Counted from the first letter of the stretch, positions 27,456-36,445 are shown. The stretch is 64,000 bases of DNA from Mycobacterium sp. D16R12 (GCF_002013465.1 NZ_MAFC01000020.1:1-64000); one strand, 5' to 3'. Translations and numbers: made by a program. The notes: generated by a model not told the origin, from the sequence alone.

Positions 27456-27469
27456 ACCAAGCGCTTGTT
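27456..27469. promoter_or_regulatory. KstR2 operator at kstR2
   Basis: ACCAAGCGCTTGTT fits A-N-CAAG-N2-CTTG-N-T exactly, with partial outer symmetry (AACCAA before, TTTGGTT after). It starts 16 nt upstream of the kstR2 start codon. Confidence 0.88.
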
Positions 27470-27501
27470 TGGTTACCGCTGCGTGCGCTTCATGGCGCAT
27501 G

Positions 27502-28290
27502 TCACGCCCGCTGACTGGACACCGAGATGACCTCGCCGGTCAGGTAGCTCGAGTAATCGCTGGCCAGGAAGGCAATAGTGGAAGCGATCTCCCACGGCTC
27601 GGCGGCACGGCCGAATGCCTCACCGGAGGACAGCTTGTCCAGTAGATCCGAGGACGTGACCTTGTCGAGGAACTTGTGCCGGGCAATGCTCGGGGCGACA
27701 GCGTTGATGCGCACGCCATGCTCGACGGCCTCGATCGCACTGCATCGGGTGAGCGCCATGACGCCGGCCTTTGCGGCGGCGTAATGAGACTGTCCGTACT
27801 GCGCGCGCCAACCCAGCACGCTCGCGTTGTTGACGATGACGCCGCCGTGGCCGGCCTCACGGAAGTACCGCAGCGCCGCACGGGTCGCGCGGAAGGTGGA
27901 GGTGAGGGTGACGTCGAGAACCCGGTCCCACTGCTCGTCGGTCATATCGGCGACGGGAGTCTCGCCACCGAGCCCCGCATTGTTTACCAGCACATCGATA
28001 CGGCCCAGGGCTGCAACCGATTCGGTGATCAGTGCATCGACGGCTTCGGTAGAGGTGACATCACACACCACCGCGGCGACCTTGCCCAGCCCCAGCGCGG
28101 CGAGCTCGTCACGTGTCTCGGCGAGGCGACGTTCGTGGTAGTCGGAGACGACGACGTCGGCTCCCTCGGCCAGGGCGCGGCGGGCGGTGGAGGATCCAAT
28201 ACCGGTGCCCGCCGCGGCAGTGATGACCACCGCCTTGCCCTTCAGAAGTCCGTGTCCGGCAATCTCTTCCGGTGCCTGCGACAAACTCAC
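27502..28290 (-). CDS. ipdF: IpdF, short-chain dehydrogenase of ring C/D catabolism
   Basis: SDR of 262 residues (same length as Rv3559c) that oxidises the hydroxyl of the HIP-derived CoA ester. The GTG start at 28288-28290 shares one base with the fadE30 stop (TAGTG). Motifs: ITAAAGTGIGSSTARRA cofactor loop, VLVNNAGLGGETP, NNASVLGWRAQYGQSHYAAAKAG (split Ser/Tyr/Lys triad), SSYLTGEVISV end. The cofactor loop TAAAGTGIG is slightly atypical, as known for this subgroup. Transcribed with fadE30 from the KstR2 box at 29521. Confidence 0.93.
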   Translation of the reverse strand: MSLSQAPEEIAGHGLLKGKAVVITAAAGTGIGSSTARRALAEGADVVVSDYHERRLAETRDELAALGLGKVAAVVCDVTSTEAVDALITESVAALGRIDVLVNNAGLGGETPVADMTDEQWDRVLDVTLTSTFRATRAALRYFREAGHGGVIVNNASVLGWRAQYGQSHYAAAKAGVMALTRCSAIEAVEHGVRINAVAPSIARHKFLDKVTSSDLLDKLSSGEAFGRAAEPWEIASTIAFLASDYSSYLTGEVISVSSQRA

Positions 28291-29504
28291 TAGCGCGCCT
28301 CTCTGGGTAAACCGAGCACCCGCTCGGAAATGATGTTGCGTTGGATCTCGTTGGAGCCGCCATAGATCGTGTCGGCGCGCGAGAAGAGGAACAGCCGCTG
28401 CCATTCGTCCATCTCGCCGTCATCGGTCAACAGGGTCGACTTTCCGATGATCTCCATCGCAAGCTCACCCAGATCGCGATGCCAGTTGGCCCACAACAGC
28501 TTCGACACATTGTCCTGGCCGGGACGCTCCTCGTCCATGGTGGCCAGCGCGTAGGCGCGCATGGTGCGCAGCCCTACGTAGGCCTGGGCAAGGCGCTCCC
28601 GGATCGCCGGATCATCCGCCGAGCCATTGGACTTGGCAAGGCCGGCCAGTCGGGAAAGTTCACGGGCATAGGTGATCTGGTTACCCAGCGTCGAAACCCC
28701 GCGTTCAAAGGTCAGGGTGCCCATGGCCACCCGCCAGCCATCACCGGGCTCGCCAACCACCAGGTCGGCGGCGGTACGCGCGTTGTCGAGGAACACCTCG
28801 TTGAACTCCGAGGTACTGGTCAGCTGGATGATCGGCCGAATCTCGACCCCCGGTTGGTCAAGGGGCACAAGCAGATACGACAAGCCCTTGTGTCGCGCCG
28901 ATCCGGGTTCGGTACGTGCGACCACGAAGCACCACTGCGATTGCAGCGCCAGGGAGGTCCACACCTTCTGTCCGTTGATCACCCATTCATCACCGTCGAG
29001 CACCGCGGTGGTGGACACATTCGCCAGGTCCGACCCCGCACCAGGTTCCGAATAGCCCTGACACCACAGCTCCGTGACATCGCGAATGGCCGGAAGGAAG
29101 CGCTGCTGCTGCTCGGGGGTGCCGTAGGCGATGAGCGTCGGACCGAGCAGCTCCTCGCCCAAGTGGTTCACCTTGTGCGGCGCCTCCGCTCGCGCGTACT
29201 CCTCGTAGAAGATGACGCGCTGGCTCACGGTGGCTCCACGTCCCCCGTGCTCAACCGGCCAGCCCAGGCAGGTCCACCCCGCGGCGGCCAGGTGGCGGTT
29301 CCAGGCAAGGCGTTCTTCAAAGGCCTCATGCTCGCTGCCGGGGCCGCCCAGGCCCTTCAGTTCGGCGAACTCGCCGACGAGGTTCTCGGCCAGCCATTCC
29401 CGGATCTCGGCGCGCACGTCATCGTCTGGTCTTCGCGCGAGCGACTCATCCCCATCGGAGATCTCCGATAACGGACGCTCAGAAGCCGCTTGGAACTCAC
29501 CCAC
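28290..29504 (-). CDS. fadE30: Acyl-CoA dehydrogenase FadE30
   Basis: Acyl-CoA dehydrogenase that acts on the CoA thioester of the HIP propionate side chain, the first β-oxidation step after FadD3. Full ACAD fold: YSEPGAGSDLANV (about residues 150-162), NGQKVWTSLA, and C-terminal YGGSNEIQRNIISERVLGLPRE. The GTG start at 29504 gives 404 residues, longer than the 385 of M. tuberculosis. The first 29 residues include DESLARRPD, which is encoded by a dispersed repeat also found in ddn; the conserved fold begins at about V30. Confidence 0.92.
   Translation of the reverse strand: MGEFQAASERPLSEISDGDESLARRPDDDVRAEIREWLAENLVGEFAELKGLGGPGSEHEAFEERLAWNRHLAAAGWTCLGWPVEHGGRGATVSQRVIFYEEYARAEAPHKVNHLGEELLGPTLIAYGTPEQQQRFLPAIRDVTELWCQGYSEPGAGSDLANVSTTAVLDGDEWVINGQKVWTSLALQSQWCFVVARTEPGSARHKGLSYLLVPLDQPGVEIRPIIQLTSTSEFNEVFLDNARTAADLVVGEPGDGWRVAMGTLTFERGVSTLGNQITYARELSRLAGLAKSNGSADDPAIRERLAQAYVGLRTMRAYALATMDEERPGQDNVSKLLWANWHRDLGELAMEIIGKSTLLTDDGEMDEWQRLFLFSRADTIYGGSNEIQRNIISERVLGLPREAR
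29425..29451. repeat. Third copy of the ddn-type repeat inside the fadE30 N-terminus
   Basis: TCTGGTCTTCGCGCGAGC, GACTCATCC matches the two ddn copies at 19023-19085 apart from a 3-nt deletion and two substitutions. Read on the minus strand it encodes FadE30 residues 19-27. Confidence 0.7.
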
Positions 29505-29520
29505 ACCTGTAGGCTAACCT

Positions 29521-29534
29521 ACCAAGCACTTGCT
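29521..29534. promoter_or_regulatory. KstR2 operator between fadE30 and fadD3
   Basis: ACCAAGCACTTGCT fits A-N-CAAG-N2-CTTG-N-T exactly; it begins 17 nt from the fadE30 start and ends 28 nt before the fadD3 ATG. One operator is thus placed to control both divergent operons. Confidence 0.88.
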
Positions 29535-29561
29535 TGTTATTGGAAGGTGGGTCGGACGCGT

Positions 29562-31133
29562 ATGGAGTCGGCGCAGCAGACACCCGAACGCACCATCCCA
29601 GCCGCGTTGGACCAGGCAGCGGCCCGTTTTGGCGACCGCGATGCCCTCTATGCCGACGGAATATGGCTGTCCTTTTCCGAACTTCACACCCGCGCCCGGC
29701 GCTTCGCCGCCGCACTGATCGCGCTCGGCGTCGAGCATGGGGACCGGGTGGCCATCTGGTCTCCCAACTCGTGGCACTGGCCCATCGCCTGCCTGGGCGC
29801 GCAGTACGCCGGAGCCGCGGTCGTGCCGATGAACACCCGCTACACGGTCGACGAGGCGACGGACATCTTGCAGCGCAGCCAGGCTCGCGTGCTGGTGTCG
29901 GCCGGAGTCTTCCTCGGTTCGGATCGCATCACCCAACTGGACACCGCGACCCTCCCCGATCTCGCCCATATCGTGCGGGTCGCGGTGGAAGCCGGCGATC
30001 ACACCAATTGGGACGAATTCGTCGCGCAGGGAGATGACGTGAGCGACGAGGACATCGACGAACGCAAGTCGACGGTGAGTTCGGAAGACATCAGCGACAT
30101 CCTTTTCACCTCCGGCACCACCGGACGCAGCAAGGGCGTGCTGTGCATGCACCGCCAACCGCTGGCGGCTTCCCTGGCGTGGGCCACCTACGGAGAGTTC
30201 ACCGAGAACGACCGATATCTGTGCGTCAACCCGTTCTTCCACAACTTCGGATACAAGGCCGGCATCCTGGCCTGTCTACAGACCGGTGCGGCGCTCATGC
30301 CACAACTGACCTTCGACCCCGAAAAGGCAATGGCCGCAGTCCAGGAACACAAGATCACCGTGTTACCCGGCGCGCCCACCATCTTCCAGATGCTGCTCGA
30401 CCATCCCGCCCGCAAGAACTACGACCTAACCTCCCTGCGGTATTCCGTGACGGGAGCGGCCGTCGTTCCGGTGGTGCTCATCGAACGCATGCAGTCCGAA
30501 CTGGATTTCGATCTGGTACTTACTGCGTACGGCCTCACCGAGACTCAGGGCTTCGCCACGATCTGCCGCTCCGATGACGACGCGGTCACCGTCGCCACCA
30601 CCTGTGGCCGTCCGATGACCGGTTACGAGCTGGAGATCGACGGCGCACAGAAACCGGGCGACGAGGGCGAAGTGCTGCTGCGCAGCGCCAACGTCATGAA
30701 GGGCTATCTCGATGATCCGCGGGCCACCGCCGAGACCATCGACTCGGATGGCTGGCTGCACACCGGCGACATCGGAAAGCTGGACGAGCAGGGCAATCTC
30801 ACCATCACCGACCGCCTCAAGGACATGTACATCTGCGGTGGGTTCAACGTGTACCCGGCCGAGATCGAACAGGTGCTGATGCGCCTCGCCGGTGTAGCGG
30901 ACGTGGCCGTGATCGGGGTGCCCGACGCGCGGCTTGGCGAGGTCGGCAAGGCATATATCGTGCGTAGGCCCGGTGCATCCCTCGACGATCAGTCCGTAAT
31001 CGATTACAGCGCAAAACATGTGGCGAACTTCAAGAAACCGCGGTTCGTCGAGTTTCTCGATGAACTTCCCCGCAATCTCGGTGGCAAGGTGGTCAAACCC
31101 ACCCTGCGCGCCATGCATGAGGAGAGCAGCTAG
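29562..31133 (+). CDS. fadD3: FadD3, HIP-CoA ligase
   Basis: ATP-dependent acyl-CoA ligase that activates the methylhexahydroindanedione propionate (HIP) left after rings A and B are removed, making the KstR2 inducer HIP-CoA. The 523-residue protein has the P-loop-like LFTSGTTGRSKGV (about residues 176-188), AYGLTETQG, GWLHTGDIG and the catalytic Lys near the end (LPRNLGGKVVKP). An in-frame GTG at 29547 is an alternative start. The stop shares a base with the fadE31 GTG (TAGTG). First gene of fadD3-fadE31-fadE32-fadE33. Confidence 0.95.
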   Translation: MESAQQTPERTIPAALDQAAARFGDRDALYADGIWLSFSELHTRARRFAAALIALGVEHGDRVAIWSPNSWHWPIACLGAQYAGAAVVPMNTRYTVDEATDILQRSQARVLVSAGVFLGSDRITQLDTATLPDLAHIVRVAVEAGDHTNWDEFVAQGDDVSDEDIDERKSTVSSEDISDILFTSGTTGRSKGVLCMHRQPLAASLAWATYGEFTENDRYLCVNPFFHNFGYKAGILACLQTGAALMPQLTFDPEKAMAAVQEHKITVLPGAPTIFQMLLDHPARKNYDLTSLRYSVTGAAVVPVVLIERMQSELDFDLVLTAYGLTETQGFATICRSDDDAVTVATTCGRPMTGYELEIDGAQKPGDEGEVLLRSANVMKGYLDDPRATAETIDSDGWLHTGDIGKLDEQGNLTITDRLKDMYICGGFNVYPAEIEQVLMRLAGVADVAVIGVPDARLGEVGKAYIVRRPGASLDDQSVIDYSAKHVANFKKPRFVEFLDELPRNLGGKVVKPTLRAMHEESS

Positions 31134-32284
31134 TGGATCTACTTCTCGACGACGAGACCGAGGCCTTCCGGGCGGAGGTGCGCGAGTTCCTCGCTGCCAA
31201 CACCCCAAATCCGCCGTTACCCTCCTATGACTCGCCAGAAGGCGCTGTGCTGCACCGCCAGTGGGAGCGGACCCTCTACGACGCGGGGTTCTCCGCAGTA
31301 TCTTGGCCCAAGGAGTACGGCGGCCGCGATGTCACCCTGCTGCAGTGGGTGATCTTCGAGGAGGAGTACTTCAAGGCAGGCGCTCCCGCGCGCATCAGCC
31401 AGAACGGCATGTTCCTGTTGGGGCCCACGCTGTTCGCGCATGGCAGCAAGGACCAGCTGGATCGCATTCTCCCCAAGATGGCCAACGGCGAGGAGATCTG
31501 GGCGCAGGCCTGGTCGGAGCCGGAGTCGGGTAGTGATCTGGCGTCGCTGCGCTCTCCCGCCCGCAAGGTGGACGGTGGCTGGCGGTTGTCCGGGCAGAAG
31601 ATCTGGAGCTCACGAGCACCTTTCGCGGACAGGGCATTCGGACTCTGGCGCTCCGACCCGGAGTCGCAGCGCCATCAGGGTTTGACGTACTTCATGTTCG
31701 ATCTCAAGTCCGAGGGCGTCACCGTCCGTCCCATCCCCCAGCTCGACGGCGACGCCGGCTTCGCCGAGATCTTCCTGGACGACGTCTTTGTCCCCGACGA
31801 GGACGTCATCGGTGCGGTGCATGACGGTTGGCGAGTGGCCATGAGCACGTCAAGCAACGAGCGCGGCATGTCACTGCGCAGCCCCGGCCGCTTCCTGGCC
31901 ACCGCAGACCGGTTGGTGGACCTGTGGAAATCGATTCCGGACAACGGCTTCGCCTCCGATCGTGTCGCCGACGCGTGGATCGCAGCACAGGCGTACCGTT
32001 TGCACACGTTCGGCACCGTGACCCGGCTCTCGGGTGGCGGCGAGTTGGGCGCCGAATCCTCGATCACCAAGGTGTTCTGGTCCGAGCTGGACGTCGCCCT
32101 GCACGAGACGGCGATCGACCTGCGGGACGCCGATGGCGAGCTCACCGGGCCATGGACAGACGGGTACCTGTTCTCACTTGGCGGTCCGATTTACGCTGGT
32201 ACCAACGAGATTCAGCGCAACATCATTGCCGAGCGGATTTTGGGTCTCCCCAAGGAAAGCGCTCGCACGGGAGGTGCCAAGTGA
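31133..32284 (+). CDS. fadE31: Acyl-CoA dehydrogenase FadE31
   Basis: Catalytic-type ACAD subunit (383 residues) of the HIP pathway: AWSEPESGSDLASL, SGQKIWSSRA and C-terminal YAGTNEIQRNIIAERILGLPKE are all present. Adjacent mycobacterial fadE genes such as this one with fadE32/fadE33 encode α2β2 heterotetramers. GTG start sharing a base with the fadD3 stop; the 3' end overlaps fadE32 by 4 nt (GTGA). Confidence 0.94.
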   Translation: MDLLLDDETEAFRAEVREFLAANTPNPPLPSYDSPEGAVLHRQWERTLYDAGFSAVSWPKEYGGRDVTLLQWVIFEEEYFKAGAPARISQNGMFLLGPTLFAHGSKDQLDRILPKMANGEEIWAQAWSEPESGSDLASLRSPARKVDGGWRLSGQKIWSSRAPFADRAFGLWRSDPESQRHQGLTYFMFDLKSEGVTVRPIPQLDGDAGFAEIFLDDVFVPDEDVIGAVHDGWRVAMSTSSNERGMSLRSPGRFLATADRLVDLWKSIPDNGFASDRVADAWIAAQAYRLHTFGTVTRLSGGGELGAESSITKVFWSELDVALHETAIDLRDADGELTGPWTDGYLFSLGGPIYAGTNEIQRNIIAERILGLPKESARTGGAK

Positions 32285-33249
32285 GGTTCGATCTGGACAC
32301 TCAGCAGCGCGATTTCGCGGCCAGCATAGACGCGGCCCTGGCGGCTGCCGATGTTCCCGCCGCGGCTCGCGCATGGGCAACCGGTAACCATGAACCCGGA
32401 CTCGCCGTGTGGTCGACACTGTCCGATCTCGGAGTCACGGCCCTGGCGGTTTCCGAAAAGTACGACGGCATCGGGGCGCATCCCGTCGATCTGGTTGTGG
32501 CACTGGAAGGTTTGGGCAAGTGGGCAGTGCCCGGTCCGGTCGTCGAGTCCCTCGCGGTGGCGCCGGTCCTGCTCGCCGAGGATGAAAACGGAGCGCAGCG
32601 TTCCTCGCAACTCGCCTCCGGTGAGCTCATCGCCACCGTGGCCGCGCCTCCCATCACGCCACGTGCGCTCGACGCGGATGTCGCCGGGCTGGTGCTCATC
32701 GCCGATGACATCGGCTTCCGTGAGGCACGGGTTGACACACAGCACGAGTCGATCGATGCCACCCGCCGGGTCTTCGATGTGACGCCGACGGGAGGCGGTG
32801 TCTCCCTCGACACCAACCGCGCCATCAACTTTGGTGTGCTTGCGATTTCGGCGCAGCTGATCGGCGCCGGGCAGGCATTGCTGGACCGCGCGGTGGACTA
32901 CGCCAAGCAGCGTTCCCAGTTCGGCCGGCCCATCGGCTCTTATCAGGCCGTCAAGCACAAGCTGGCCGACGTGCACATCGCGCTGGAGCTGGCCCGCCCG
33001 CTCGTGTATGGAGCTGCGTTGTCCCTGGCCGAGGACTCTCCCTTCGCCGCACGCGATGTGAGTGCCGCGAAGGTCGCCGCCAACAAGGCCGCTTACCTTG
33101 CCGCGCGCTCGTCCCTGCAGACCCACGGCGCCATCGGCTTCACCGCCGAGTACGACCTGTCGCTGTGGATCCTCAAGGTGCGGGCGCTGACCTCCGCATG
33201 GGGCACATCCGAGTGGCACCGTGCACGGGTACTCGGAGCGCTCGCATGA
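32281..33249 (+). CDS. fadE32: Acyl-CoA dehydrogenase-like FadE32
   Basis: β-type ACAD subunit (322 residues) with a shortened middle domain and no clear TEPxxGSD loop, as expected for the partner that does not form a full active site alone. The C-terminal helical domain is typical (YAKQRSQFGRPIGSYQAVKH, about residues 217-236; LQTHGAIGFTAEYD near 285). I start at the GTG 32281 (MRFDLDTQQ) inside the fadE31 stop; the open frame upstream lies antisense-like in fadE31. Confidence 0.93.
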   Translation: MRFDLDTQQRDFAASIDAALAAADVPAAARAWATGNHEPGLAVWSTLSDLGVTALAVSEKYDGIGAHPVDLVVALEGLGKWAVPGPVVESLAVAPVLLAEDENGAQRSSQLASGELIATVAAPPITPRALDADVAGLVLIADDIGFREARVDTQHESIDATRRVFDVTPTGGGVSLDTNRAINFGVLAISAQLIGAGQALLDRAVDYAKQRSQFGRPIGSYQAVKHKLADVHIALELARPLVYGAALSLAEDSPFAARDVSAAKVAANKAAYLAARSSLQTHGAIGFTAEYDLSLWILKVRALTSAWGTSEWHRARVLGALA

Positions 33250-34187
33250 GTTCCGAACGGCAGCTGCTGCGCGACACCGTCCGCTCTCTGGTGACCAAAC
33301 GAGCCGACTCGGCCGCGGTACGCAAGGCGATGGAATCCGAACGCGGATACGACGAGAGCCTGTGGACCGTCCTGTGCGAACAGGTCGGTGCGGCCGCATT
33401 GTTGGTTCCGGAGGAATTGGGGGGTGCCGGAGGCGAGCTCGCGGATGCGGCGATCGTGGTCGAAGAGCTGGGCCGTGGGCTGGTCCCCAGCCCGCTGATG
33501 GGCACCCTCTGGGCACAGCTCGCCCTCTTGGACGCCGGATACGAAGGTGAGCTGCTGGAATCGTTGGCCGCCGGTGAGTCGATCGGCGCGGTGGCCTTCG
33601 ACCCGGGATACGTCGTCAATGGGGCTCATGCGGACGTGGTACTCACCCTGGAGGGCGATGAAGTACACCGAGCGGTGAACGTCGTCGCTACGCCGTTGTC
33701 CACCATGGATCCCACCCGCCGACTGGCCGCGGTGGCAGTAAGCGGAAGCAATCCGATCGGGAGTGCCCCGGGACTGATCCACAAGGCCGGACTACTGCTG
33801 GCGGCCGAACAGGTGGGCGCAGCGGCGCACGCGCTGGAACTCACCGTCGAGTACACCAAGACGCGAGTTCAGTTCGGACGCGCGATCGGCAGCTTCCAGG
33901 CCCTCAAACACCGGATGGCCGACCTGTACGTGCTGGTGGAGTCGGCACGCGCGACCGTTTACCAGGCCATCCAAGATCTCACCACAGAGGCCGCGACCGT
34001 GGCGAGAATCAAAGCCAGCGAGGCACTTTGGACCGTCGCCGGTGAATCGATCCAGTTACACGGCGGTATTGCCATCACGTGGGAACACGACGCCCACCTG
34101 TATTTCAAACGCGCCCATGGCAGTGCGCTGCTCCTGGGAACACCACGTCAGCTGCTCCCAAGCTTGGAGAGCGCCGCGGGACTGTAG
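33246..34187 (+). CDS. fadE33: Acyl-CoA dehydrogenase-like FadE33
   Basis: Second β-type ACAD subunit of the operon (313 residues), similar in layout to FadE32: N-terminal SSERQLLRDTVRSLV, short middle domain, C-terminal TRVQFGRAIGSFQALKHRMAD and LHGGIAITWEHDAHLY. ATG overlaps the fadE32 stop (ATGA). The operon appears to end here: in M. tuberculosis aspB follows, while here a DoxX-like gene begins 22 nt downstream. Confidence 0.93.
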   Translation: MSSERQLLRDTVRSLVTKRADSAAVRKAMESERGYDESLWTVLCEQVGAAALLVPEELGGAGGELADAAIVVEELGRGLVPSPLMGTLWAQLALLDAGYEGELLESLAAGESIGAVAFDPGYVVNGAHADVVLTLEGDEVHRAVNVVATPLSTMDPTRRLAAVAVSGSNPIGSAPGLIHKAGLLLAAEQVGAAAHALELTVEYTKTRVQFGRAIGSFQALKHRMADLYVLVESARATVYQAIQDLTTEAATVARIKASEALWTVAGESIQLHGGIAITWEHDAHLYFKRAHGSALLLGTPRQLLPSLESAAGL

Positions 34188-34209
34188 GTTCTCGGCCTAG
34201 ACTCCGGGC

Positions 34210-34584
34210 ATGGAGACCAAAGCCAGCCCCTGGCCCGCCTACCGGCTCGCCGCCGTGCTCCTCGGCGTCGGCGTCGTACATTTCGTCGCCCCCAAACCCT
34301 TCGACGCCATCGTGCCGGCCCAACTGCCTGGTGAGGCCCGGTTCTACACGTATGCCTCGGGCGTTGCCGAGCTCGGCACCGGTGCACTTCTGCTCGCTCC
34401 GAAGACACGCAGGCTCGGCGGCACCCTCGCGGCACTCCTGTTCCTCGCAGTCTTCCCCGCGAACATCAACATGGCGCGGCAGTGGTGGGACAAGCCGCTG
34501 CCACTGAAGCTCGGCGCGATTGCCCGGTTGCCGTTGCAGATCCCGATGATCACCGAGGCACTCAAGGTGCGGCGTACCGCCTAG
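34210..34584 (+). CDS. DoxX-like small membrane protein
   Basis: Predicted 124-residue integral membrane protein with about four hydrophobic segments (YRLAAVLLGVGVVHFV, a central AELGTGALLLAP, TLAALLFLAVFPANINM, and a weaker C-terminal LPLQIPMI). The layout with HFV near the first helix and FPANINMA in the third is typical of the DoxX-like family, which includes redox-linked proteins. It may be read through from fadE33; it is convergent with arr. No steroid-specific role is evident. Confidence 0.78.
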   Translation: METKASPWPAYRLAAVLLGVGVVHFVAPKPFDAIVPAQLPGEARFYTYASGVAELGTGALLLAPKTRRLGGTLAALLFLAVFPANINMARQWWDKPLPLKLGAIARLPLQIPMITEALKVRRTA

Positions 34585-34600
34585 TCACGTCTAGTGGCGG

Positions 34601-35026
34601 TCAGTCATAGATGATCGCTTTTCCCTCGCGCTGAAGATCGGCCAGCCCCGCCCGGAAGGTCTCCATGAATTCGGGTGGGGGTCCTACCCAATCCGCGACC
34701 TCACCGACGATGCGCACGGGTTCCCGGGTGCGGTACGAGTGGGTCGGATTCCCGGGGAACTTCTTGTCCGTCACGTTCGGGTCGTCTTCCAGGGTGCCCT
34801 CCGGTTCCACGATGTAGACATGGCCCCTGCCCTCACCTTTGGCCATGATGGCCGCCAACCCCGCGCCAATCAATGTCCTCGTCACGTAGACGTGGTTCAT
34901 GATGCGGCCTTCCTCGAAGTTCGACAGATGCCCGGCGGTCAATAGATCGCCGATCTCGAGGTCGGCCTTGGTGCCATGGAAGTACGCCCCCGACTCGTGC
35001 GCCTCGAAAAAGTTCGGCATCGTCAT
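34601..35026 (-). CDS. arr: Rifamycin NAD-dependent ADP-ribosyltransferase Arr
   Basis: Transfers ADP-ribose from NAD to the C23 hydroxyl of rifamycins, inactivating them. The 141-residue protein is the usual Arr length and shows the expected His-Tyr-Asp triad at H17 (AYFHGTKADL), Y47 (IMNHVYVT) and D82 (EDDPNVTDKKFPGNPT); it ends in KAIIYD like other Arr. I choose the ATG at 35026 (MTMPNFFEAHESG); an ATG two codons later is possible. A long leader with a stable hairpin precedes it. Confidence 0.94.
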   Translation of the reverse strand: MTMPNFFEAHESGAYFHGTKADLEIGDLLTAGHLSNFEEGRIMNHVYVTRTLIGAGLAAIMAKGEGRGHVYIVEPEGTLEDDPNVTDKKFPGNPTHSYRTREPVRIVGEVADWVGPPPEFMETFRAGLADLQREGKAIIYD

Positions 35027-35076
35027 ACCCGTTCCCATCAGTCGACATTCGTGGTCGCAGGATTGTGCGCCATGGT

Positions 35077-35099
35077 GGGGGTCTTGCCGCAAGCCCCCC
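35077..35099 (-). promoter_or_regulatory. Stable hairpin in the arr leader
   Basis: On the minus strand GGGGG-G-CTTG, loop CGG, CAAG-A-CCCCC form a 9-bp stem with one internal mismatch, about 50 nt upstream of the arr ATG. It lies in the 144-bp region shared with the divergent gene at 35171 and could act in leader-mediated control of arr. Confidence 0.45.
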
Positions 35100-35170
35100 T
35101 TCATGCCATATTTTGAAAGGAGACAAGCCAAAAGGTTGACCCCACAAGCGCTCAGTGGTCGGCTTGACTC

Positions 35171-36445
35171 ATGCCGCTGCAGATATCCGACCGCGAACGC
35201 GAAGCCCTGGCGCAGGTCACCTCGTTCCCGCTGCTGGCAGCGATCACCGGGCGCAGGTCACGGCGCTTCCCTCTCGGCGGACGTATCCCCGACGGTCCGC
35301 TTGCGTACACCAGCGGCCATCCCGTCAAGCCGATATCGGAAGTCGAACGGGCACTGATTCTTTCGGTGGTCGGAGGCGTCACCGGGTGGCACTACGGCAT
35401 CACCTATCACCCGGGATATGCCCCCGCGTTCCCGAACTATTCCGGCAGCGCGACCGGACGCACCTTCCCGTCTGCGGCGGGTTTTCACACCAGCCAGCTC
35501 TTCTTCACCGATGACACCGGGATCTACCTGCTGCCGACACGCGATGAACCTCCTCGCGAGTTCACGCCCATCGAGGACTGGATCACCCACACCGCCGACT
35601 CCTACGTGCGGATCTCGGACCAACGTCTGGAACTGCCGCGGGAGGAGCCGTACATGGAGGGCCACAACACCTGGATCGGAAATCACCCCGGCAGCCTGCT
35701 GGCCTTCCCGGTGGCCGATCTCGCCGAGCACCTGATCGCCAACCTGTCCTTCTTCGCCGCGAACGGCTACCTGGTCTACGACGACGTCAACCACCAGAGC
35801 ATCCCCGGCACCGAAAAGTTCAGCAGCTTAAGGAATTACGACGACCCCATTCCGCTGTCCTTCGTGGAGCAGTACACGCTCACCGAGGCCAGTGCCGAGC
35901 TGGCCACCGCAACCCACAACGGGGTGCTGCTACTCCAGGCTCTCGGGCTGGGCGGCTGGATGTTCGACGGACTGGACCGGCTGTCGGTGCTCGGCGGCTC
36001 CGGCGACCCGCGCGCGCCCGGTATCGGGTTCCGTTCCGACAACGATGACCGGTGGCCATTTCCGAACGTCACCGGTCTGGATGGATTCTTCGAAACCCTC
36101 AGTCCCCCGCACGTACCGACGGTCTCCGATGGGGTTCAGAAGTACATCGAGCGCAAGTACGGCCCCGGCGGCCCCTTCCACCCCGACACCCCGGGCGCAT
36201 GGGCCGACTCACCAAGAGTGCGGTCGGCCGCGCTACCCGCCGAGGCAATCCAGGAGATCGTCACCGCGGAGGCGTCCTACGTCTACGACACCTTCGGAAA
36301 GATTCCCGGCACCGTCCCCACCGTGCACACCCTGATGTATCTGCAGGCGCAGAACATCGACCTGGACTTCTACGACACGCATTTCGGCCCCGGCGCCTAT
36401 CTGTCGACGCATGCCGAACACGCCAGCCGCTGGTACGGGGCTTGA
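35171..36445 (+). CDS. Unknown protein with nitroreductase/SagB-like sequence features
   Basis: I do not recognise a named family. The 424-residue protein has features that recall flavin nitroreductases of the SagB type: an N-terminal ITGRRSRRFPLGG (Arg-rich FMN-phosphate style motif, about residues 25-37), GRTFPSAAGFHTSQLFF (about 97-113) and ATHNGVLLLQALGLGGWMF (about 244-262). A C-terminal third with PHVPTVSDGVQKYIERKYG and an aromatic-rich tail is unassigned. No signal or membrane segment. The ATG at 35171 follows an in-frame stop two codons earlier and lacks a strong ribosome site. Divergent from arr. Confidence 0.6.
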   Translation: MPLQISDREREALAQVTSFPLLAAITGRRSRRFPLGGRIPDGPLAYTSGHPVKPISEVERALILSVVGGVTGWHYGITYHPGYAPAFPNYSGSATGRTFPSAAGFHTSQLFFTDDTGIYLLPTRDEPPREFTPIEDWITHTADSYVRISDQRLELPREEPYMEGHNTWIGNHPGSLLAFPVADLAEHLIANLSFFAANGYLVYDDVNHQSIPGTEKFSSLRNYDDPIPLSFVEQYTLTEASAELATATHNGVLLLQALGLGGWMFDGLDRLSVLGGSGDPRAPGIGFRSDNDDRWPFPNVTGLDGFFETLSPPHVPTVSDGVQKYIERKYGPGGPFHPDTPGAWADSPRVRSAALPAEAIQEIVTAEASYVYDTFGKIPGTVPTVHTLMYLQAQNIDLDFYDTHFGPGAYLSTHAEHASRWYGA

